A stretch of 64,000 nt of DNA from Salvia splendens (Eukaryota > Streptophyta > Magnoliopsida > Lamiales > Lamiaceae), in the NCBI RefSeq assembly GCF_004379255.2, contig NC_056036.1:1-64000 (forward strand). Direction: 5' to 3'. Numbering within the stretch: position 1 is the stretch's first letter; each line of letters begins with the position of its first letter. This document shows positions 1-9,900 of this stretch, one piece after another. The notes below the pieces were generated by a model, which had not been told where the DNA came from, ran no database searches, and saw only the letters and a program-made list of their open reading frames with translations. A program made the position numbers and the translations under genes.

Positions 1-228
1 CCAAGCTGCTCTAGTGGCTTGGGAGTTGATATCAAGGAGCTTTCACTTCCTAGGAGGTCGCAGGTTCGAATCCTAGGAAGTGCAGATTTGGGGATTAATT
101 TCTCCTTGGGCCTGTGGGCCCAGAATGACAACGAAGCGCACCTACGGGGTAAGACGCTTCACCTCCAACTGTTAGGTCGGGGGTCCGAGTCACATCGGAG
201 GGTAGATGGGGAACCATCGTCGATCCTC

Positions 229-265
<37 letters not shown>
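1..265 (+). mobile_element. SINE S1 copy a, at window edge
   Basis: tRNA-like SINE of about 230 bp followed by a pure poly(A) tail (231-265) that runs straight into telomeric repeats. An RNA polymerase III B-box-like motif GGTTCGAATCC lies at 63-73; the A box is weaker. The first few bases of the family (ATCCAA...) are missing because the window starts here. The short ORF across it recurs in every copy only because the copies are nearly identical; it is not a gene. The same element recurs at 746, 3090, 3387 and 11509. Confidence 0.85.
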
Positions 266-267
<2 letters not shown>

Positions 268-745
268 CATAAACCCTAAACCCTAAACCCTAAACCTGAA
301 CCCTGAACCCTAAACCCCTAAACCCTAAACCCTGAACCCTAAACCCTAAACCCTAAACCCTAAACCCTGAAACCCTAAACCCTAAACCCTAAACCCTAAA
401 CCCTAAACCCTAAACCCTAAACCCTAAACCCTAAACCCTAAACCCTAAACCCTAAACCCTAAACCCTAAACCCTAAACCCTAAACCCTAAACCCTGAACC
501 CTAAACCCTAAACCCTAAACCCTGAACCCTAAACCCTAAACCCTAAACCCTAAACCCTAAACCCTAAACCCTAAACCCTAAACCCTAAACCCTAAACCCT
601 AAACCCTGAACCCTGAACCCTGAACCCTAAACCCTAAACCCTAAACCCTAAACCCTAAACCCTAAACCCTAAACCCTAAACCCTAAACCCTAAACCCTAA
701 ACCCTAAACCCTAAACCCTAAACCCTAAACCCTAAACCCTAAACC
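266..745 (+). repeat. Telomeric (CCCTAAA)n block
   Basis: About 480 bp of C-strand plant telomere repeat with scattered CCCTGAA variants and a few spacing errors. The C-rich strand reads 5'->3' into the window, which fits a true left chromosome end. It separates SINE copies a and b. Confidence 0.97.
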
Positions 746-1011
746 ATCCAACCAAGCTGCTCTAGTGGCTTGGGAGTTGATATCAAGGAGCTTTCACTTC
801 CTAGGAGGTCGCAGGTTCGAATCCTAGGAAGTGCAGATTTGGGGATTAATTTCTCCTTGGGCCTGTGGGCCCAGAATGACAACGAAGCGCACCTACGGGG
901 TAAGACGCTTCACCTCCAACTGTTAGGTCGGGGGTCCGAGTCACATCGGAGGGTAGATGGGGAACCATCGTCGATCCTCCTAAAATTAAAAAAAAAAAAA
1001 AAAAAAAAAAA
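746..1011 (+). mobile_element. SINE S1 copy b, full length
   Basis: Complete S1 copy beginning ATCCAACCAAG directly after telomeric ...CTAAACC. Its tail is poly(A) with one interruption (AAAATTAAAA...) and is followed at 1012 by CCCTAAA. Nearly identical to copies a, c and e, so recently amplified. Same orientation as all other elements in the telomeric region. Confidence 0.88.
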
Positions 1012-1060
1012 CCCTAAACCCTAAACCCTAAACCCTAAACCCTAAACCCTAAACCCTAAA
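1012..1060 (+). repeat. Telomeric (CCCTAAA)n block
   Basis: Seven uninterrupted telomeric repeats between SINE copy b and an unassigned 294-bp segment. Confidence 0.95.
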
Positions 1061-1354
1061 CCTCGCCGGGCCTTGTAACGTTGGCTTGTAACCCAAGTGG
1101 GGGCACTAAATTGGATGGATATTGGCCCGAACCAACTGGCTGGGCTTTGCGGTGCTTATTCTGGCCTGCCCGTTCCAAGCTGGGAGTTGGGCTACGGGGC
1201 TTGTGCGAAGGCATGGGCTTCTTGGCCCGTAGAGTGGAGGGCACTGCGTTAGGCTGGTTTCACAGAGCAACGACCACTTCCCGCTTTCAGCGGTGGAAGG
1301 ATAACAGGCCGGTGTGTCGCTTGCCCGTTAAAGTCAGATGTGTTGGTCCAATTA
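1061..1354. other. Unassigned segment inside telomere
   Basis: GC-richer sequence of about 294 bp flanked on both sides by telomeric repeats. No poly(A) tail, no clear tRNA-type promoter boxes and no convincing ORF. It may be a 3'-truncated retroelement fragment or filler DNA captured during telomere repair. I do not recognise it. Confidence 0.6.
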
Positions 1355-1430
1355 AACCCTAAACCCTAAACCCTAAACCCTAAACCCTAAACCCTAAACC
1401 CTAAACCCTAAACCCTAAACCCTAAAACCC
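1355..1430 (+). repeat. Telomeric (CCCTAAA)n block
   Basis: Short telomeric block between the unassigned segment and SINE S3. The last repeat reads CCCTAAAACCC. Confidence 0.95.
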
Positions 1431-1773
1431 TAGGATATGGCACCATCCAGGAGGTCTTGAGTTCGACTCCTGGATGGCGCGACTTTGGGATTAATTTCCC
1501 TGTGGGCCTGTTCAAGGTTGTTTCCTTGGGGCTTGGCAAGCTTTCGAGCCTGGACGCGTCTGAGGGTGGCGGGTAGTCTACGGGCCCGGACCCGGCTGAC
1601 ACAGACCCGTCGAACGGGGGGCTAGAGAACGGGCCTGAACAAGGCCTGTTCACAGGCTGGTGCTTGGCTGTGGGGGGGTAGTATTCGAGTCACGAGGGGC
1701 TATGTCGGGCTAGATCGCTTACCGAATGTATCTCGAACTCCTATGTATGAAAAAAAAAAAAAAAAAAAAAAAA
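1431..1773 (+). mobile_element. SINE S3, related to S1, probably 5'-truncated
   Basis: A B-box-like GAGTTCGACTCC sits in a short hairpin formed by CATCCAGGAG and CTCCTGGATG. The body shares blocks with S1 (GGGATTAATTTC, TGGGCCTGT, CGAGTCAC), so it is an S1 relative or a mosaic. The poly(A) tail (1750-1773) is followed by CCCTAAA. No A box is visible, which suggests 5' truncation. Confidence 0.7.
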
Positions 1774-1960
1774 CCCTAAAACCCTAAACCCTAAACCCTA
1801 AACCCTAAACCCTAAACCCTAAACCCTAAACCCTGAACCCTAAACCCTAAACCCTAAACCCTAAACCCTAAACCCTAAACCCTAAACCCTAAACCCTAAA
1901 CCCTAAACCCTAAACCCTGAACCCTAAACCCTAAACCCTAAACCCTAAACCCTAAACCCC
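1774..1960 (+). repeat. Telomeric (CCCTAAA)n block
   Basis: About 187 bp of telomeric repeat with isolated CCCTGAA variants, between SINE S3 and a truncated LINE copy. Confidence 0.97.
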
Positions 1961-2593
1961 ATGTCTGGGTCGAGATGGATGCGGCAGCAGTGGTCGCGGT
2001 GTTCACTTCAGGACGCAGAGGAGCAGCGGATGTGAGACATCACATGGCTCGCATTCGTACTTTGCTCGCACAGATACAGTTCATGTTCTCTCACATCTTT
2101 CGAGAGGGCAACCGACCAGCAGACTTTTTGGCAGGTAGGGGGGTCCAGACCCCTGCCATCACCTTCTTCGATGCGGATTCAGCGCCTCGGTATTTGAAGT
2201 CGCTCGTCAGGATGGACCAGTTGGGCTATCCGAACTTCAGATTCAGATATCGAGATGGATGACTACTTCACTTGGTTCGTGGTTTTGATTTATGGTTTTT
2301 TTATTTCCTTTGGATTTGGCCCGCTTTTGGCCATCATCCTTGTCCTTTTTATGATGTATAGCTTTGTTATGTTTATTCTCTCTTTAGTTAGATGGTTAGT
2401 ACCCGGTCTGTGGGGATACCATAGCAGCTTTGTTAGCTCTTGTGTTTTGTATCTCTCGTGCGGACCGAGTCACTTTTGGGCTCGTCTGATGTATGTTCTT
2501 TTGGTGATTTTTGATATATACAGGTTGGGGGTCCGCCTTAACCCCCCGCCGTGATGGTGTTTGAAGGAAAAAAAAAAAAAAAAAAAAAAAAAA
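1961..2593 (+). mobile_element. 5'-truncated LINE copy (RNase H end plus 3' UTR)
   Basis: Matches the last ~295 coding bases of the full LINE ORF2 (RNase H C-terminus, reading frame open to the stop at 2260-2262) and its whole 3' UTR. The 3' UTR ends in a GC-rich hairpin and a poly(A) tail at 2568-2593. The 5' break joins telomeric AAACCCC directly. 5' truncation is typical of target-primed reverse transcription and is also what an eroding chromosome end would give. Closer in sequence to the 12309-14415 copy than to the full element. Confidence 0.9.
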
Positions 2594-2616
2594 CCCTGAA
2601 CCCTAAACCCTAAACC
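2594..2616 (+). repeat. Telomeric repeat block, starts with CCCTGAA
   Basis: Three telomeric repeats between the LINE poly(A) and SINE S2 copy a. The first repeat after the tail is the variant CCCTGAA. Confidence 0.95.
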
Positions 2617-2805
2617 ATCCAAGCCCCTTGGCCTAGCGGTAAAGGGTGCTGGATACCGCGTCAATCCTGGAGGTCTCGAGTTCGAACCCTGGGTGGCGTA
2701 ATTTGTCTTTCCTCCTTGTTATAGGAGTTGATTTGTAATTTCCTCCTTCATATATATGATATAAATATATGAAGTTAATTTTAAAAAAAAAAAAAAAAAA
2801 AAAAA
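2617..2805 (+). mobile_element. SINE S2 copy a
   Basis: tRNA-derived SINE with a good A box (TGGCCTAGCGGTAAAGGG) and B box (GAGTTCGAACCCTGG), then a short AT-rich body ending in a TATATATGATATAAATATATG hairpin-like stretch and poly(A) (2783-2805). It begins ATCCAAGCCCC directly after telomeric CTAAACC. Confidence 0.88.
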
Positions 2806-2814
2806 CCCTGAACC
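2806..2814 (+). repeat. Single telomeric variant repeat (CCCTGAACC)
   Basis: Only nine bases, CCCTGAACC, separate the poly(A) of one S2 copy from the 5' end of the next. Confidence 0.85.
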
Positions 2815-2969
2815 ATCCAAGCCCCTTGGCCTAGCGGTAAAGGGTGCTGGATACCGCGTCCATCCTGGAGGTCTCGAGTTCGAACCCTGGGTGGCGTAAT
2901 TTGTCTTTCCTCCTTGTTATAGGAGTTGATTTGTAATTTCCTCCTTCATATATATGATATAAATATATG

Positions 2970-3015
<46 letters not shown>
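2815..3015 (+). mobile_element. SINE S2 copy b
   Basis: Near-identical to S2 copy a, with intact A and B boxes. The 3' body is slightly shorter (ends GAAGT) and the poly(A) runs 2974-3015. Telomeric CCCTGAACCCTAAA follows. Confidence 0.88.
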
Positions 3016-3017
<2 letters not shown>

Positions 3018-3089
3018 CTGAACCCTAAACCCTAAACCCTAAACCCTAAACCCTAAACCCTAAACCCTAAACCCTAAACCCTAAACCCT
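3016..3089 (+). repeat. Telomeric block, starts with CCCTGAA
   Basis: About ten telomeric repeats; the first after the poly(A) is CCCTGAA. Confidence 0.96.
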
Positions 3090-3342
3090 ATCCAACCAAG
3101 CTGCTCTAATCCAACCAAGCTGCTCTAGTGGCTTGGGAGTTGATATCAAGGAGCTTTCACTTCCTAGGAGGTCGCAGGTTCGAATCCTAGGAAGTGCAGA
3201 TTTGGGGATTAATTTCTCCTTGGGCCTGTGGGCCCAGAATGACAACGAAGCGCACCTACGGGGTAAGACGCTTCACCTCCAACTGTTAGGTCGGGGGTCC
3301 GAGTCACATCGGAGGGTAGATGGGGAACCATCGTCGATCCTC

Positions 3343-3386
<44 letters not shown>
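3090..3386 (+). mobile_element. SINE S1 copy c with duplicated 5' end
   Basis: The first 19 bases of S1 (ATCCAACCAAGCTGCTCTA, 3090-3108) are repeated in tandem before the full body begins at 3109. The poly(A) is 42 bases (3345-3386). No telomeric repeat follows: the tail abuts the next SINE directly. Confidence 0.88.
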
Positions 3387-3389
<3 letters not shown>

Positions 3390-3610
3390 GCTCTAGTGGC
3401 TTGGGAGTTGATATCAAGGAGCTTTCACTTCTTAGGAGGTCGCAGGTTCGAATCCTAGGAAGTGCAGATTTATGGATTAATTTCTCCTTGGGCCTGTGGG
3501 CCCAGAATGACAACGAAGCGCACCTACGGGGTAAGACGCTTCACCTCCAACTGTTTGGTCGGGGGTCCGAGTCACATCGGAGGGTAGATGGGGAACCATC
3601 GTCGATCCTC

Positions 3611-3650
<40 letters not shown>
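3387..3650 (+). mobile_element. SINE S1 copy d, slightly 5'-truncated
   Basis: Starts at GCTGCTCTAG, about ten bases short of the family 5' end, immediately after the poly(A) of copy c. A few substitutions separate it from copies a-c (for example CTTCTTAGG and TTTATGGATT). Its poly(A) at 3614-3650 abuts the 5' end of the full LINE. Confidence 0.87.
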
Positions 3651-3652
<2 letters not shown>

Positions 3653-4030
3653 ATTCGTCACTTTGCACGCAAATCACACACACTAAAAACACACAATGCT
3701 CTCTAGCTTTTGGAGGTCCCCAAATCAGATTTCGTCACTTTTAGCCATGTTTTGTTAGTTTTTTTCCGTCCTTTCTGTTCGTAATCGTCTTAGTAGTGTT
3801 TCTACCGTTTAGTTTTTGTCTTTGCGTCGAGTTTTTTGCCGGAAATCGGCAGTTTTCATTTTTTGCCGTCGTCACTTTTTTTGGTCGTCGTCTTATTTCT
3901 CTTTTCCGGCGGATTTTGCCGCCAGTTCGTCGCGTCGAGTCCTGTTCTGGTGTGGGTGGGTTGCGCTGAACCTTTCTACCCAAGTTTTGTGAGTTTTTGT
4001 GGTCGTCGGAAAGCTTCAGCATTTCCGGCC

Positions 4031-6955
4031 ATGGCGGATCCGCCGCCGCCGATCCCTGGAACGCAAGCAGACTGGGATAAGAGAGGTGGTCGCTCAATCT
4101 CGGAGGAGGAATGGAGGAATTCTTTGGAAAAGATGGAGGAATCAGGGAAGGAAGAGGACGTTGGTGAGTTTCCAGATTGTCCCTCCGACGGCTCGGTGGA
4201 TGTCGCGGAGGAATTTGAGAAGGAGATGGAGGAGCAACGTCGAGCAGATGAGAAGAATGGGCATTTTGGTGGTCATCGGGATGACATTCTGTCCATGTCC
4301 AGTCAGTTCGCAACTCCGGCGACGGAGTCTTCGTTCATCGTTGAACAGTCTACGACGGCGCCATCTAGGGTTTCCTTGGCCACTCACAAAGCTAAGGCCA
4401 TATCCAACATGTATCTGGCCGATTTTTTGGAAGATGGGAGCGTTGAGGAGAATAGCGAGATTCTTGGAAATCTGGGCAGTTTCAAAACGCCCCATATTCA
4501 AGTTCAAACCGAAGGAAAAAGGCTGGATTTGGAAAGATTGCATGCGGAAAATAGGGGAAGAATTATGCAAAGTCGTGGAGGCGCGGATCCTGAATTAATT
4601 TTGGGAGATATTCGTGAATTTGAAGAGGAGAATCTTGCAAACTTTAAGGACGTCAGTAATTTGTTTCATGCGGAGGAAAACACTCATTTGGACATGGTGG
4701 AGAATCGATCTCTGGTGGTGCAGCAAGTTGGAGAAGCTGCTGTAATTGGGCCTCCTTCGATGGGCCTAAATAATCCCATCCCCCAGCAGGTAAGTGTTCT
4801 ATCTGGACAAGTCGTTTCCCCCAGCCCAACGCCTCTCTTAAAAAATTCCATGCCTCCCGAAAATCCCCACCAGCCTATTAAACCCAATACACATCAGTCC
4901 AGACCCGATAACCAAAATAAAATACAGTCTCATCCTAAATTGCCCGACCCACCTGCCAACGTCAAAAAAACCGCAGCCCAAACCAAAAATAAATCCCAAC
5001 CACGTTCCCTTTTTAAACTTCCTGCCAAATCAGCCCAAAAGAAGAAAAAATTCCAACCCAAGTCCATTCTCAAAAATAATGAAATAGCAGCGTCCTTGTT
5101 CTCTGGAGTTCGAACCAGGCAGCAGATTGCCCAACAAAAATTGCCCCAACGCATTGAAACTGCTCCTCTAGTAGATGAAAAAATGGCAGAATTTCCTCCC
5201 TTGCAGTCAGCCGGAAATGGTCAGAAAAAGGCTGCCGGAGCCTCTGCTGTACAAACCAGTCCAGCAGCCATCTCAGTCCCAGCTCCTCATGCTGGACAAC
5301 CCACCAAAACAGCCCCAACGAACCCAACAAATGTCACTAAAACCGGGCCAGAATCTATGGAAAAGGAAATGAACCGAGAGGGTGCTTCTACTTCTCACCA
5401 TCATGATCAGCACGAAAACTCCAATGGAGGACAGCCTAACATCCATTTTGGCCGCTCCATGGCTGATGTTCTTCGGTCGGGGCAGCCGGCGGAGGGTCCC
5501 ATATTGCTTGATCGTGAAAGAGCCGATAAGCGTGGCGAGGTCCGCATTGTCGAGGGTAAACCGTGCTTATTTTTTTCGGCTAATGAAACTTCTATTCTTG
5601 CAGGCCGTTTAGGACCTGCCATCGTCGGCAAATTTTCACACTCCATCCCCCCTGCCCACCAAATTCAAAAGGCCTTAGGTAATATCAAATTTGTGGGTGC
5701 AATGTCTTGGAATGTTTTGAATGCAAAACATATTTTTATACAATTGTCTGATATGCGTGACTATGTGAAATTGTTAAATGGTCCGAATAATTCTCCTGTG
5801 TGGTATGTTGAACATCACCCAATGCGTGTTTTTAAATGGACCCCTGATTTTGATCCTTTTTTTGAGATACCTATTGTGGCAATTTGGTGTAACATTCTTG
5901 CGTTACCTGTGCACTTATTTGAGGAGTCCTCCTTAATTGCCATTGGTGAGATGCTAGGTAAGCCAGTACAAGTGGATCGTGCCACTATTTCTAGATCACG
6001 CGTGTCCTTTGCACGTATTTGTGTTGAGGTTGATTTGTCGAGGCCTATTCCAGAGGAGATAGATATTAACATTGCAGGGAAACACGTGACTTTGAAGGTG
6101 AAATGGGATAAGATTCCCCTATATTGTTCCGAGTGCAAGCACGTAGGCCACTCGGCGATGACTTGCTACGCTTCTGGGAAGCGCCCCATGCCTCCTAAGA
6201 GGGATTACACGTACGGGCCGCCCGCACAGAACAGACCGACTCCCAACAGAGAGAGCGAGTTGCGACGTGCAGAGCAGCCCCTTGCGGCGACCTCCACGGC
6301 TGGTAATCCTACACAGGTCCAGCGGCAGCAGCCTAGCGCGGGAAAGGCTACAGAGAGGCCTCCCCCAGAGGTTAGCCAGCCTCCGTGTCAAGTGAGACGC
6401 AGGCAGGAGTTGGCGGTCAGAGAGATGGCCCCCACCTCTGTCTCACACCCTGGGTCTTCTTCCGCAGCCGCAGAGGGTGCACAGGTTGCTGAGGACGACG
6501 GTTTCGTCGCCCCTAAGAAGAAGATGAACGCGAAGAATGTTGCTTGTCGACAGAGGTGGCGAGAGAAGCGCCGGGCAGAGAGACGGGCAGCCTCTATCGC
6601 AGCGAGGACAGTGTCAGACGGCGAGGGAGAGCATGGCATTGAGGCGGATGAGTCCTCGTCAGAGAGTGAGCGGGGTTCTAGATCGCTCTCTCCTACACTT
6701 CGACTTGGGCTCGGGTTCGGCCCCCTAGCGATGGTGTTGCATGACAACAACATGTTCGGAGCCTTGGAGGATTTTCCCTCTGATGATGCTGAGGTTGAGG
6801 TAGACAGCGATGACCACCAGGATCATATGATTTGTGAGGTACCGAAGACGAGGCTTGAACTCTCAGATCCGGTGATTCAGTACATAGGACCTCCTTCCCC
6901 TCCAGCAGAGGGTACACCGAAGAGGGCGAGGCTATCGGCCTCGGGAACTCGCTGA
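4031..6955 (+). CDS. LINE ORF1: gag-like RNA-binding protein with zinc knuckle
   Basis: 974 residues from the chosen ATG; the same frame is open to an upstream ATG at 3836. I prefer 4031 because it has a strong context (GGCCATGG) and the upstream 65 residues look like 5' UTR translation. The N-terminal half is acidic, then Pro/Gln-rich. The second half has a domain resembling the plant DUF4283 region (from about 5520) followed by a CCHC knuckle, CSECKHVGHSAMTC, coded near 6127-6168. A basic, Arg-rich stretch and an acidic tail end it. Plant L1 ORF1 proteins of this build coat the element RNA. ORF2 starts 7 bases after the stop in another frame, so reinitiation is likely. Confidence 0.88.
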   Translation: MADPPPPIPGTQADWDKRGGRSISEEEWRNSLEKMEESGKEEDVGEFPDCPSDGSVDVAEEFEKEMEEQRRADEKNGHFGGHRDDILSMSSQFATPATESSFIVEQSTTAPSRVSLATHKAKAISNMYLADFLEDGSVEENSEILGNLGSFKTPHIQVQTEGKRLDLERLHAENRGRIMQSRGGADPELILGDIREFEEENLANFKDVSNLFHAEENTHLDMVENRSLVVQQVGEAAVIGPPSMGLNNPIPQQVSVLSGQVVSPSPTPLLKNSMPPENPHQPIKPNTHQSRPDNQNKIQSHPKLPDPPANVKKTAAQTKNKSQPRSLFKLPAKSAQKKKKFQPKSILKNNEIAASLFSGVRTRQQIAQQKLPQRIETAPLVDEKMAEFPPLQSAGNGQKKAAGASAVQTSPAAISVPAPHAGQPTKTAPTNPTNVTKTGPESMEKEMNREGASTSHHHDQHENSNGGQPNIHFGRSMADVLRSGQPAEGPILLDRERADKRGEVRIVEGKPCLFFSANETSILAGRLGPAIVGKFSHSIPPAHQIQKALGNIKFVGAMSWNVLNAKHIFIQLSDMRDYVKLLNGPNNSPVWYVEHHPMRVFKWTPDFDPFFEIPIVAIWCNILALPVHLFEESSLIAIGEMLGKPVQVDRATISRSRVSFARICVEVDLSRPIPEEIDINIAGKHVTLKVKWDKIPLYCSECKHVGHSAMTCYASGKRPMPPKRDYTYGPPAQNRPTPNRESELRRAEQPLAATSTAGNPTQVQRQQPSAGKATERPPPEVSQPPCQVRRRQELAVREMAPTSVSHPGSSSAAAEGAQVAEDDGFVAPKKKMNAKNVACRQRWREKRRAERRAASIAARTVSDGEGEHGIEADESSSESERGSRSLSPTLRLGLGFGPLAMVLHDNNMFGALEDFPSDDAEVEVDSDDHQDHMICEVPKTRLELSDPVIQYIGPPSPPAEGTPKRARLSASGTR

Positions 6956-6962
6956 GTTTCCA

Positions 6963-9900
6963 ATGTCTAGCCATTTCATGATCTGGAATGCCCAGGGGAT
7001 AGCGAACGCTACTAGTACTACCCAAGGCAGTTTCAAGAATATGATCGATATGTATAGTGTGTTGTTTGCCGCAGTGCTTGAGCCTCAGACAGAACCCCAG
7101 CCTTCTTTCTTTAGTAGGCGCTTTGGGTTGCAATTTAGGTGCTCGAACACAAACGGCAAGATTTGGATCTTCTCTCACAGGGATTGGCAGGTCGATGTGA
7201 TCGACGATTCCGAGCAAGTTCTTCATGTCCGAGTTACTGCTGCTTTATTCCCTACTCCAATCTTTCTCTCCGTAGTGTACGCTAAGTGCTCGAGGGAGGG
7301 GAGATACGATTTGTGGAATAAGCTCAGGGACATCTCCTTAGGGACTGACGGGGCACCCTGGCTTGTTGGAGGCGACTTCAACATCTTCTTGTTGGAGGAA
7401 GAGAGACGGGGCAGTACGACAGATAGGCACGGAGAGATGATGGACTTTGCTGACGCCGTTGCAGACTGCCAGCTCCTGGACCCAGGCTTTGATGGCCCAC
7501 CTTTTACTTGGACGAGGAGTGGGCTCTGGGAGAGGTTGGACAGAGTCCTTCTAGGGGAGCATTGGACGACAGTCTTTGCAGCTACTAGGGTGACTCACTT
7601 GCCTAGGATCTCTTCAGATCATGCCCCTTTGCTCGTGCGATGCCAGCTCACTACCCAGATTCCGAGGCCATCCTTTAGGTTTCAGAACATGTGGGTACGG
7701 CATCATACTTTCAGGAATGAGATCACCAGAGTGTGGGCGGCGGAGACGGGCTTCTTCGGCATGCTCAATCTTCAGTTCAAACTCAGCAGAGTGAAGAATT
7801 TTCTCAAAGGATGGAACAGAGAGGTCTTTGGGAACATCTTCGAGAGGCTGAGGGAGGCAGAGGAGGCAGTTACCGTTGCGCAGGCGGCTTACGACGGGGA
7901 TCCCACGGGAGCCCATAGGAGTGAGCTCAGCCGATGCACCGCTCTCTATGTACTCTGCACTAGGATGGAGGAGGATTTCTGGAAGCAGAAGGCTGCCATT
8001 CGGTGGGCGGCAGAAGGCGAAAGAAATTCCAAATTCTTCCATGGGTGGGTGCGACAGAAGCGGGTGAAGTCACGGATTCACGCCATTCAGGCAGGAGGAC
8101 AGACTCTCACGTCAGAGGACGATATCAGACAGTCGGTGGTAGGTTTCTTTCAGCAGCTGCTCACGACAGACGTTGAGCAGTTGGAGCAGCCGGACCTTGA
8201 TCTCTTGAGCAGCCTTCCAGACTCAGTGGACCGCGAGGGCCTCTGTGCAGTCCCGGACTCAGATGAGGTGAGAGCGGCGGTCTTTGGCATCAGTGGAGAC
8301 AGCGCCTCTGGACCGGATGGTTTCTCGTCCCTGTTCTTCCAGCACTGTTGGGACATCGTTGGAGCAGAGGTGGTGGCAGCAGTGGAGGACTTCTTCTTGG
8401 GGGCCCCTATGCCCCGCAGCTTCACAGCCACGACCATCATACTCTTGCCGAAGAAGGCAAGCCCGGCGACCTGGGCGGAGTACAGGCCGATTAGCCTTTG
8501 CAATGTGACCAACAAGATCATCACCAAGATCTTGACATCGCGTTTGGCGCCACTGCTTCCTCTAGTATTGGCGCCGAACCAGAGCGGTTTTGTCAAGGGT
8601 CGCTTGCTTAGTGATAATGTGCTCCTGGCTCAGGAATTGATTCATGATATCAGCAGGTCGCTCATTCAGAAGGCTAACTCCCCTAATCTGGCCCTCAAGC
8701 TAGATATGGCGAAGGCCTATGATCGAGTGCAGTGGCCTTTCCTCCTCATGGTGCTTGAGAGGATGGGATTCCCGCCGGGGTGGATGAGTATGGTCAGGAG
8801 ATGTATATCTTCTTGCTGGTTCTCTGTGCTTGTGAACGGGGCTTCGGCAGGTTTCTTCCACTCTACGAGGGGACTTCGCCAGGGAGATCCGTTATCGCCG
8901 TCTTTGTTCGTGCTTGCTGCAGATTATCTGTCGAGGAGCTTGGACAGGCTTGTGGCCACACATCCTGATATGGAGTATAGATGTGCTCGACGCGCGCCGG
9001 CCATATCCCATCTGTCTTATGCCGACGACATTGTCATTTTTGTCATGGCGCACAGACAGTCCGTGGAGAGGCTGGTACATTGTCTTGACCACTATTCTGC
9101 CGTGTCGGGCCAGATGGTGAACAAGGGAAAGAGTCACTTCTATCTCTTTCAGAAGTTCGACTCTTGGGCGGCCGAGGTGGCAGAGGTGAGTGGATTCCAG
9201 CAGGGATTCCTCCCTTTCACTTACCTGGGAGTGCCTATCTATAAGGGGGGGCTGAAGGCCGACTACCTTTTAGATATCCGACAGAAGATGGTGGACCGGA
9301 TTCACAACTGGTCCCACAGACATCTCTCTCTTGGAGGTCGCCTTGCTCTGATCAAGAGCACCCTTGTCATTATCCCTCTTCACATCTTCCAGGTTCTGAA
9401 GCCGTTTGAGTACTGGATGAGCGACTTGGAGCAGATCTTGGCCAGGTTCTTTTGGGGCACGGTTGGGGAGCAGAGGAAGATTCACTGGGTTAGCTGGAAG
9501 AAGAAGATTTGCTTGCCGTTGGATGAGGGAGGCCTTGGCATCCGTCGTTTTCGTGAGCTCGTCAAAGCTTTCAGCATCAAGCTCTGGTGGAGATTTCTCG
9601 CGCAGGATTCACTATGGGCGCAGTTCACCATGCGCAAGTATTGTTTCCATGCTGGTCGTGCCTTCATTTCTCCTTACTCTGTGCATGATAGTCCTATATG
9701 GCATCGTCTCACGGACATTAGGGGTCAGGTTCATGGTCTCATTAGGTGGTCCCTCGGCGAAGGGCAGATTAGTTTCTGGGATGACGTGTGGGTCGGGGAT
9801 CTCCCCCTTAGGACCTATTGCCTGCCTGGGACTGATCTTCCTGCCGCTGAGGTCTCTAGGTTTTGGCGTGATCATACTTGGCATGTTGATAAAATGCATG

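Noticed and set aside
19..279. Repeated 84-101-residue ORFs (MGVDIKELSLPRRSQ...) at five places
   Set aside because: They are translations of SINE S1 copies running into poly(A). They recur because the SINE copies are near-identical, not because they are genes.
1061..1362. 93-residue ORF in the unassigned telomeric segment
   Set aside because: Runs into telomeric repeat, no homology; kept only as an unexplained segment.
2255..2554. Hydrophobic ORF in the LINE 3' UTR
   Set aside because: T-rich UTR reads as hydrophobic residues; not conserved between the four LINE copies.
3741..4313. Minus-strand 190-residue ORF opposite LINE ORF1
   Set aside because: Shadow of the LINE leader and ORF1; low complexity, no homology.
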